Below are positions 1 to 5,420 of a stretch of DNA of 7,594 nt, piece after piece. Made by a program: the position numbers and the translations under genes. Each line of letters begins with the position of its first letter. Position 1 is the stretch's first letter. Where the stretch lies: positions 18,027 through 25,620 of the forward strand of contig HF998355.1 in assembly GCA_000433735.1 (NCBI GenBank), given 5' to 3'. The DNA comes from Clostridium sp. CAG:167 (GTDB lineage: Bacteria; Bacillota; Clostridia; Lachnospirales; Lachnospiraceae). Below the pieces are notes generated by a model, which did no database searches, was not told the DNA's origin, and saw nothing but the letters and a program-made list of their open reading frames with translations.

Positions 1-1971
1 TCTGTCCTCCCAACAGATCATCCATGCTGCAAAATTTCCCTCAAACGGGCTGGCCAGTCTGTATAATTCTCCCTGAAAAATCAATTCCCGAATTCTTTTA
101 TATTCCTGAACCTGTTGCTTTACCTCTTTCTTTTCCTCCTCCGTAAAGGCTCCCAGATCCAGTTCATAGCCGAGATTTCCACTCATAGCCACACACCCTC
201 TGGTAGCTAATGGGGTTTTTCTTCCGGACTGATGATTCGGAATAGCGGAAACATGCGCCCCCATTGCAGACACAGGATACACCAGACTTGTTCCATATTG
301 AATATACAGACGCTCTATCGGATCCGTATCATCACTGGTCCATATCTGTGGCATGTAATACAACATTCCCGCATCAAAGCGTCCGCCTCCGCCTGAACAA
401 CTTTCAAATAATACATCTGGGTGTTTTTGCGTGATTTCTTCCATGATTTCATACAGACCAAGCATGTACCGATGTGGAAGTTCTCTCTGTCTCTCCGGTG
501 GCAGCATGGCAGATCCCAGATTGCTCATATGACGGTTCATATCCCACTTAACATAGGATATTTTCACATTAGATAAAATATCATCCAGACACTTTATAAT
601 GTACTGTCTCACATCCCCTCTGGACAGATCCAGCGTAAGCTGATTCCGGCAAAGGGATCTGCGTCTTCCCGGTGCATGAATACACCAGTCCGGATGTTTT
701 CTGTACAACTCACTATCTGGCGAAACCATTTCCGGCTCAAACCAGAGTCCGAATTTCACGCCATTTTTCTCTATCTCATCGGCTAAGGCCTTGAGCCCTC
801 CCGGCAGTTTATTAAGATTTACCTTCCAGTCTCCTAATGAAGAAGTGTCATCCTCTCTTTTTCCAAACCAGCCGTCATCCAGCACCAGCAGTTCTATTCC
901 AAGGTCTGCTGCCTCTTTGGCCAATGTCACGATTTTCTCTTCGTTAAAATCAAAATAAGTAGCCTCCCAGTTGTTTACAAGGATTGGTCTCTTTCCTTCC
1001 TTGTACACACCTCTGAGCAGTCTCTTTTTATATACTCTATGAAAGATACGGGACATCTCTCCCAGTCCCTCTTTCGTGTAAACCATAACAACCTCTGGCG
1101 TTTCAAAACTCTCTCCGGATTCTAAAAGCCAGGAAAAATCTTCATTTCCCATTCCCATAAAAGCCCTGAGTTTTCCTACCTGGTCCACCTGGGTTCCTGC
1201 CTGAAAATTTCCACTGTATACCAGATTAAAGCCGTAAACCTCTCCTGCCTGCTCGCCGGCTCCCGGTCTAAGCAGCGCCATAAAAGGATTCATCTGATGG
1301 CTGCTGGCCCCACGGCTGCTTCCGATCCGGTTTTCTCCCCTGATCACTCTGCTTCGCTGAATGTGACGCTCTCTTCCCCAGGCTCCCGGCAAGGTGATCC
1401 ACTCATAATCAGATCCTTCATAATCTACGGAGCAGCTGAGTATACGATTGACCCGTACTTTTTTATCCCCTGTATTCTCAAGCCGGACATATCTTGTAAT
1501 CACATCCAGTTCATCCATCACCGTGTAATAAAGATGCAGACGCAGACCTCCCACTTCATCTTTCAGCGTAATGTGAAGTGTCTGTGCCTCATCCTCAGAA
1601 ACCGTATAAAGACAGGGCATACCTGCGATCTTTTTTCTTCCTTCCAGCACTTCTGCCTTTTCATACAAAAAATCCGTTTCTCTGCTGCCATCTTCAAATT
1701 CCACCAGCAAAGAAGGTACTCTGTAATCACTCTCTCCGGTCGGATACTCTCTGCACAGATAATCCAGTGAAAATATCCCCTCTCCACAGTCCGGCTCCAT
1801 CACATCAAAACAACTCCATCGTTTCAAAAGTACATCTTCCGATCTGGGTGTCCTGATTCTGCCCCCCCAGTACACATGTGCCAGGTATTTTCCCCCTACA
1901 ACAGCCAGGATATAACTGGTCTTTTTCGTCTGTAAATGAAATACTGCATCCTTGTCCATTATTATGCTCAT
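1..1971 (-). CDS. Alpha-galactosidase, glycoside hydrolase family 36 (AgaA type), 3' end outside window
   Basis: Retaining alpha-galactosidase that removes terminal alpha-1,6-galactose from melibiose, raffinose and stachyose. No signal peptide is seen, so it should act in the cytosol on imported sugar. The frame is open from ATG 1971 to the left edge: 657 residues, where family members have about 710-740, so some 60-80 C-terminal residues are missing. The N-terminal beta-sandwich spans about residues 25-280 and the TIM barrel starts near 285. Landmarks are NNWEA (333-337), LDDGWFG (364-370), KWDMNRH with nucleophile Asp477, SCSGGGGRFD (524-533) and WTSDDTDPIERL with acid/base most likely Asp547. 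These fall one residue from the Asp478/Asp548 pair I recall for Geobacillus AgaA. AGGAGG lies 8 nt before ATG 1971; the in-frame ATG at 1959 is too far away. The gene runs divergently from the ABC-F gene. No regulator or transporter gene is in view. Confidence 0.96.
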   Translation of the reverse strand, partial: MSIIMDKDAVFHLQTKKTSYILAVVGGKYLAHVYWGGRIRTPRSEDVLLKRWSCFDVMEPDCGEGIFSLDYLCREYPTGESDYRVPSLLVEFEDGSRETDFLYEKAEVLEGRKKIAGMPCLYTVSEDEAQTLHITLKDEVGGLRLHLYYTVMDELDVITRYVRLENTGDKKVRVNRILSCSVDYEGSDYEWITLPGAWGRERHIQRSRVIRGENRIGSSRGASSHQMNPFMALLRPGAGEQAGEVYGFNLVYSGNFQAGTQVDQVGKLRAFMGMGNEDFSWLLESGESFETPEVVMVYTKEGLGEMSRIFHRVYKKRLLRGVYKEGKRPILVNNWEATYFDFNEEKIVTLAKEAADLGIELLVLDDGWFGKREDDTSSLGDWKVNLNKLPGGLKALADEIEKNGVKFGLWFEPEMVSPDSELYRKHPDWCIHAPGRRRSLCRNQLTLDLSRGDVRQYIIKCLDDILSNVKISYVKWDMNRHMSNLGSAMLPPERQRELPHRYMLGLYEIMEEITQKHPDVLFESCSGGGGRFDAGMLYYMPQIWTSDDTDPIERLYIQYGTSLVYPVSAMGAHVSAIPNHQSGRKTPLATRGCVAMSGNLGYELDLGAFTEEEKKEVKQQVQEYKRIRELIFQGELYRLASPFEGNFAAWMICWEDR

Positions 1972-1979
1972 GAGACCAT

Positions 1980-1985
1980 CCTCCT
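1980..1985 (-). promoter_or_regulatory. Shine-Dalgarno site of the alpha-galactosidase gene
   Basis: Read on the minus strand this is a perfect AGGAGG, 8 nt before ATG 1971. It decides the start: the next in-frame ATG (1959) would be 20 nt away. Confidence 0.85.
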
Positions 1986-2002
1986 ATTCACATTTATATG
2001 CA

Positions 2003-2031
2003 ATTATAACACACAAATCCCGTTTGCACTA
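2003..2031 (-). promoter_or_regulatory. Probable sigma-A promoter of the alpha-galactosidase gene (extended -10, weak -35)
   Basis: On the minus strand a perfect TATAAT (2008 to 2003) is preceded by TGT, giving an extended -10 element (TGnTATAAT). The hexamer 17 bp upstream is TAGTGC (2031-2026), a poor -35. A start site near 1996 would give a leader of about 25 nt. A strong -10 with a weak -35 fits a sugar-utilisation gene that needs an activator, but no activator gene is in the window. The sequence TGCAAACG on the minus strand (2028-2021) matches the first half of a CcpA cre box (TGNAANCG); the second half does not match. Confidence 0.65.
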
Positions 2032-2049
2032 CGAAAAACATGTTACTTT

Positions 2050-2058
2050 TGCTAAAAT
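2050..2058 (+). promoter_or_regulatory. Possible second, upstream promoter (extended -10)
   Basis: TGCTAAAAT fits an extended -10 (TGn followed by a 5-of-6 match to TATAAT). No good -35 lies 16-18 bp upstream. The bases that follow nearly repeat those around the downstream -10 at 2092, so this could be a duplicated promoter element or simply AT-rich coincidence. Confidence 0.25.
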
Positions 2059-2069
2059 GTAGAAAACCC

Positions 2070-2097
2070 TTGCAAATTCGCTCATTTTTAGTAAAAT
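2070..2097 (+). promoter_or_regulatory. Probable sigma-A promoter of the ABC-F / CNNM operon
   Basis: TTGCAA (2070-2075, 4 of 6 matches to TTGACA) and TAAAAT (2092-2097, 5 of 6 to TATAAT) are 16 bp apart in an AT-rich stretch. Transcription starting near 2104 would give a leader of about 32 nt before ATG 2136, containing the ribosome binding site AAAGGA (2123-2128). Confidence 0.5.
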
Positions 2098-2135
2098 AGA
2101 AAATAGTATACATTTATTTAAGAAAGGAATTTAAA

Positions 2136-3746
2136 ATGATACAAGCAAGCAATATTTCATTAAGATTTGGTAAAAAGGCTCTCTTTGAAGAGGTCAACAT
2201 AAAATTTACAGAAGGAAACTGCTATGGCATTATCGGTGCCAACGGTGCCGGTAAATCTACCTTCTTGAAAATTCTCTCCGGTGAGTTGGAACCAACTACC
2301 GGTGAGATCATATTAGGTGCCGGCCAGCGTCTTTCCGTGCTGGAGCAGGATCACTTTAAGTACGACAGTGATGTTGTATTGGACACCGTCATTGCCGGAA
2401 ACCAGCGTCTTTTTGATATCATGCGTGAAAAAGATGCTATCTATGCCAAGGAAGATTTCACCGAAGAGGACGGTATCCGTGCCAGCGAACTGGAAGAAGA
2501 ATTCGCTAATATGAACGGATGGGATGCCGAAACAGATGCCGCTACTCTTTTAAATGGTCTTGGTATCGAAACAGAACTTCACTACAAAGTGATGAATGAA
2601 CTTGCTGATAATGATAAAGTCAAGGTACTCCTTGCCAGAGCATTATTCGGAAATCCGGATATCCTGCTTCTGGATGAGCCAACCAACCACCTGGATCTGG
2701 ATTCCATCCGCTGGCTGGAAGAATTTTTGATCAACTTCGATAATACGATCATTGTTGTGTCCCATGACCGTTATTTCCTTAATAAAGTCTGCACCCACAC
2801 AGTAGATCTTGATTACGGGAAAATGCAGATTTATGCCGGCAACTACGATTTCTGGTATGAATCAAGCCAGTTGATGATCAAGCAGATGAAAGAAGCCAAT
2901 AAGAAAAAGGAAGAAAAAATCAAAGAACTGCAGGAATTTATCCAGCGGTTCAGTGCTAACGCTTCCAAATCCAAACAGGCTACTTCCAGAAAAAGAGCGC
3001 TGGAAAAAATCGAGTTAGATACCCTTCGTCCATCCAGCCGTAAATACCCGTATGTTGATTTTAAACCAGACAGAGAGATCGGTAATGAAGTCCTTACTGT
3101 GACCAACCTGACCAAAACCATTGATGGCGAAAAAGTATTGGATCATGTATCTTTTACCGTAGGTCATGATGACAAAATCGCTTTTGTAGGTTCCTATGGT
3201 ATCGCCGCTACTACTCTGTTCCAGATCCTTTCCGGAGAAATGGAACCGGATGAGGGAGATTACAAATGGGGCATCACAACCTCCAACTCCTATTTTCCAA
3301 AGGATAATACAAAATATTTTGACAGCAACGACACGATTGTAGACTGGCTGATGCCATTCTCTCCGGAAAAAGACGCAACATATGTCCGTGGCTTTTTAGG
3401 CAGAATGCTTTTCAAAGGCGACGACGGATTGAAAAAAGTAAATGTCCTTTCCGGTGGTGAAAAAGTACGCGTTATGTTGTCAAAGATGATGATGCTTGGT
3501 TCCAATGTTTTAATGTTAGACGAACCAACAAACCACTTAGACATGGAATCCATTACCTCTGTAAACAACGGACTTATCAAGTTCCCGGGAGTTGTCCTTT
3601 TCACTTCCCAGGACCACCAGTTTATACAGACAATCGCCAACCGTATCATCGAACTGACACCAAATGGTATGATCGACAAGGTTACCACCTACGATGAATA
3701 CCTGGACAGCGACGATATGGCAAGAAAACGCCAGGCTTTGAACTAA
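2136..3746 (+). CDS. ABC-F family ATPase, YkpA/YbiT type, with a degenerate second ATP site
   Basis: Soluble twin-ABC protein of 536 residues with no membrane segment. ABC-F proteins bind the ribosomal E site and use ATP to act on translation. Domain 1 is canonical: Walker A GANGAGKST (34-42), Q-loop Gln71, Walker B ending Asp180-Glu181, H-switch VSHDR (His210). Its signature, however, is LADND (156-160) instead of LSGGQ. A charged linker follows (about 240-315), which in this family reaches toward the peptidyl-transferase centre. Domain 2 has a perfect signature LSGGE (438-442) and Walker B LDEPTNHLD (Glu463). Its Walker A is GSYGIAATT (352-360, Lys to Ala358), the Q-loop position holds Lys389, and the H-switch is TSQD (Gln492). 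There is no EttA-type arm. The start is ATG 2136 with AAAGGA 7 nt upstream. First gene of an operon with the CNNM gene. The lineage is usually housekeeping, not antibiotic resistance. Confidence 0.96.
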   Translation: MIQASNISLRFGKKALFEEVNIKFTEGNCYGIIGANGAGKSTFLKILSGELEPTTGEIILGAGQRLSVLEQDHFKYDSDVVLDTVIAGNQRLFDIMREKDAIYAKEDFTEEDGIRASELEEEFANMNGWDAETDAATLLNGLGIETELHYKVMNELADNDKVKVLLARALFGNPDILLLDEPTNHLDLDSIRWLEEFLINFDNTIIVVSHDRYFLNKVCTHTVDLDYGKMQIYAGNYDFWYESSQLMIKQMKEANKKKEEKIKELQEFIQRFSANASKSKQATSRKRALEKIELDTLRPSSRKYPYVDFKPDREIGNEVLTVTNLTKTIDGEKVLDHVSFTVGHDDKIAFVGSYGIAATTLFQILSGEMEPDEGDYKWGITTSNSYFPKDNTKYFDSNDTIVDWLMPFSPEKDATYVRGFLGRMLFKGDDGLKKVNVLSGGEKVRVMLSKMMMLGSNVLMLDEPTNHLDMESITSVNNGLIKFPGVVLFTSQDHQFIQTIANRIIELTPNGMIDKVTTYDEYLDSDDMARKRQALN

Positions 3747-3747
3747 G

Positions 3748-3754
3748 AAAGGAG
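3748..3754 (+). promoter_or_regulatory. Shine-Dalgarno site that decides the TTG start of the CNNM gene
   Basis: AAAGGAG begins two bases after the ABC-F stop codon (3744-3746). Its last G is also the first base of an in-frame GTG (3754), so that GTG cannot be served by this site. TTG 3763 lies 8 nt downstream, ideal spacing. Confidence 0.7.
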
Positions 3755-3762
3755 TGATCATT

Positions 3763-5076
3763 TTGGGGCCCAGTGACGCGATAAGCATACTTGTTATTGT
3801 AATTTTACTTATACTTTCAGCATTTTTCTCTTCTTCCGAAACCGCCCTGACGACGGTTAACAAGATTAAGATGCGTTCTTTGGCAGACGAAAAAAACAAG
3901 TCCGCCAAACAAGTTCTTAAACTGATCGAAGAACCGGAAAAAATGTTAAGTGCAATCTTGATTTGTAATAATGTGGTGAACTTATCCGCTTCTTCTTATT
4001 CCACATCCTATGCATTCAATATCTGCAAACGGATGGGATTTGAAAATAACACCAGTCTGGCTGCCGGTATTGCCACCGGGATCCTGACTGTGCTGATCCT
4101 CATTTTTGGTGAGATCACTCCCAAAAATATGGCTACCAGAAACGCCACTAAGTTGTCTCTGACAGTAGCGAGACCAATCTTATTTATGACAAATCTTCTG
4201 ACACCTGTGATCTTTCTGGTGAACCAGATCTCCCGCTTTATCCTTTTCCTTATGCGGGTAGATACCAGCCACAAAGAAAGCCAGATAACAGAAGATGAAC
4301 TCCGTACTTTCGTAGATGTCAGCCACGAAGAAGGCGTCATCGAAAGCGAGGAACGCCAGATGATAGCAAACATCGTAGATTTTGGCGATTCTCTGGTGAA
4401 AGATGTAATGATCCCTCGTATGGATATTGCCATGGTGGAAAGTACCATTACTTATGATGAACTTATGCAGGAATTTACAAAGAGCAAATTTGCCCGCATG
4501 CCTGTATATGAAGATACCATTGATAATATTATCGGTATTATCAACCTGAAAGATGTAGTTTTCTATAAAGGTGATAAAAACACCCTGGATATTCACAGTC
4601 TGATCCGCGAGGCCCATATAACCTATGAATACAAAAAAGTTTCTGAACTTTTTATTGAGATGCGAAAGGATTCCATCCCCCTCAGCATTGTATTAGACGA
4701 ATACGGTGCACTGTCCGGCCTGATCACAATCGAAGACCTGTTGGAAGAAATCGTTGGTGAACTCCGGGATGAATACGATGATGATGAAGAGGATGAAATT
4801 CAAAAAATTGCTGATGATAAGTACATTTTGTTAGGCTCCACTGACCTGGATGACATAGCGGAAGAAACAGGGCTTCCCCTCTCTTCGGAGGACTATGACT
4901 CCATTGCCGGTCATATTATCAACCTTTTAGAACATTTCCCTGAAGTAGGGGAAGCGGCAGAAGATTCTTATGCCCGCTACCTTGTGTTAGAGGTTGATGG
5001 AAACCATATTGACAAAGTAGAAATGACCATCAAACCGCAGCCGGAAGAAGAAGATCCTTCCGATAATGATGAATAA
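3763..5076 (+). CDS. CNNM/CorC (HlyC/CorC) family membrane protein, probable Mg2+ or divalent-cation transporter
   Basis: A 437-residue inner-membrane protein with the standard three-part plan. A DUF21/CNNM transmembrane domain (about 1-170) has hydrophobic segments near 6-24, 62-85, 98-118 and 133-165, with the conserved SSSETAL (23-29) and GEITPKN (116-122). A CBS pair (about 213-335) includes EYGALSGLITIEDLLEEIVG (313-332). A CorC/HlyC domain (about 347-425) follows. Relatives such as Bacillus MpfA and bacterial CorB/CorC export or regulate Mg2+, with nucleotide sensed by the CBS pair; the substrate here is inferred. A run DEYDDDEEDE joins the CBS pair to the last domain, and the C-terminus is also acidic. 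TTG 3763 is chosen because the ribosome binding site overlaps the alternative GTG 3754, which would add three residues. Only 16 nt separate it from the ABC-F gene, so the two are probably cotranscribed. A terminator follows. Confidence 0.93.
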   Translation: MGPSDAISILVIVILLILSAFFSSSETALTTVNKIKMRSLADEKNKSAKQVLKLIEEPEKMLSAILICNNVVNLSASSYSTSYAFNICKRMGFENNTSLAAGIATGILTVLILIFGEITPKNMATRNATKLSLTVARPILFMTNLLTPVIFLVNQISRFILFLMRVDTSHKESQITEDELRTFVDVSHEEGVIESEERQMIANIVDFGDSLVKDVMIPRMDIAMVESTITYDELMQEFTKSKFARMPVYEDTIDNIIGIINLKDVVFYKGDKNTLDIHSLIREAHITYEYKKVSELFIEMRKDSIPLSIVLDEYGALSGLITIEDLLEEIVGELRDEYDDDEEDEIQKIADDKYILLGSTDLDDIAEETGLPLSSEDYDSIAGHIINLLEHFPEVGEAAEDSYARYLVLEVDGNHIDKVEMTIKPQPEEEDPSDNDE

Positions 5077-5085
5077 GTAATACAT

Positions 5086-5120
5086 AGTGGCTATCCTTTC
5101 GTCCGGATAGTCACTTTTTT
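5086..5120 (+). terminator. Rho-independent terminator of the ABC-F / CNNM operon
   Basis: Left arm AGTGGCTATCC (5086-5096), 8-nt loop, right arm GGATAGTCACT (5105-5115), then a T run (5115-5120). The 11-bp stem has one G-U pair. It begins 9 nt after the CNNM stop. Read from the other strand, the G-U becomes an A-C mismatch and no T run follows, so the element is built for rightward transcripts. It overlaps the last codons and stop of the convergent gene. Confidence 0.9.
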
Positions 5121-5420
5121 ATTCTGTCCTTTCTTCTCCAGACGCTTTCTTACTTTCTTTTCCATTTTCTTTGGTACCAATATCCTGCATTTATTAGAAA
5201 TTCCCTTCAGTGCCTTTTTCCCTACTTTGCGGATCAAATTCCCCTTAAATTGGATTCGCTTCAGATTGGAACACCTGTAAAATGCCTTCTCCCCTATCAG
5301 ACATACATTTTTTCCAAGTACCACACTCTTTATATGCTTGTTTGATGCAAATGCTTTTGACCGGATTTCCGTAACTATATAATTCTTCTTTTTATATTTG
5401 ATAACAGCCGGGACTACCAC
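5091..5420 (-). repeat. Basic C-terminal LRR_5 module
   Basis: Units such as IGEKAFYRCSNLKRIQF and VGKKALKGI keep the BspA repeat pattern, closing with ILVPKKMEKKVRKRLEKKG and a short lysine-rich tail. The upstream stretch contains a run of six lysines (codons 5421-5438). Lysine and arginine greatly outnumber acidic residues over the last ~136 residues (about 46 to 5). Confidence 0.75.

Noticed and set aside
1297..1856. Open frames on the plus strand (and a short minus-strand one) within the galactosidase gene
   Set aside because: They are out of frame with a well-conserved GH36 protein, resemble no family and lack ribosome binding sites.
2040..2099. A 19-codon open frame (ATG 2040 to TAG 2097) upstream of the ABC-F gene, considered as a regulatory leader peptide
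   Set aside because: No ribosome binding site, and it overlaps the best promoter elements, so it would probably not be transcribed. No attenuator hairpin follows.
2136..3746. Antibiotic-resistance ABC-F (Vga/Lsa/OptrA type)
   Set aside because: Sequence and degenerate signature 1 fit the YkpA/YbiT housekeeping group; no resistance-gene context or mobile element is present.
2136..3746. ABC-F gene as a decaying pseudogene because of the lost motifs
   Set aside because: The frame is full length, the losses all fall in one composite site, and the flanking residues remain conserved, which is not how random decay looks.
2843..3908. Minus-strand open frames antisense to the ABC-F and CNNM genes
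   Set aside because: They lie opposite strongly conserved coding sequence, have no start signals and no recognisable domains.
4008..4617. Minus-strand open frames antisense to the CNNM gene
   Set aside because: Composition mirrors the sense gene; no ribosome binding site or family resemblance.
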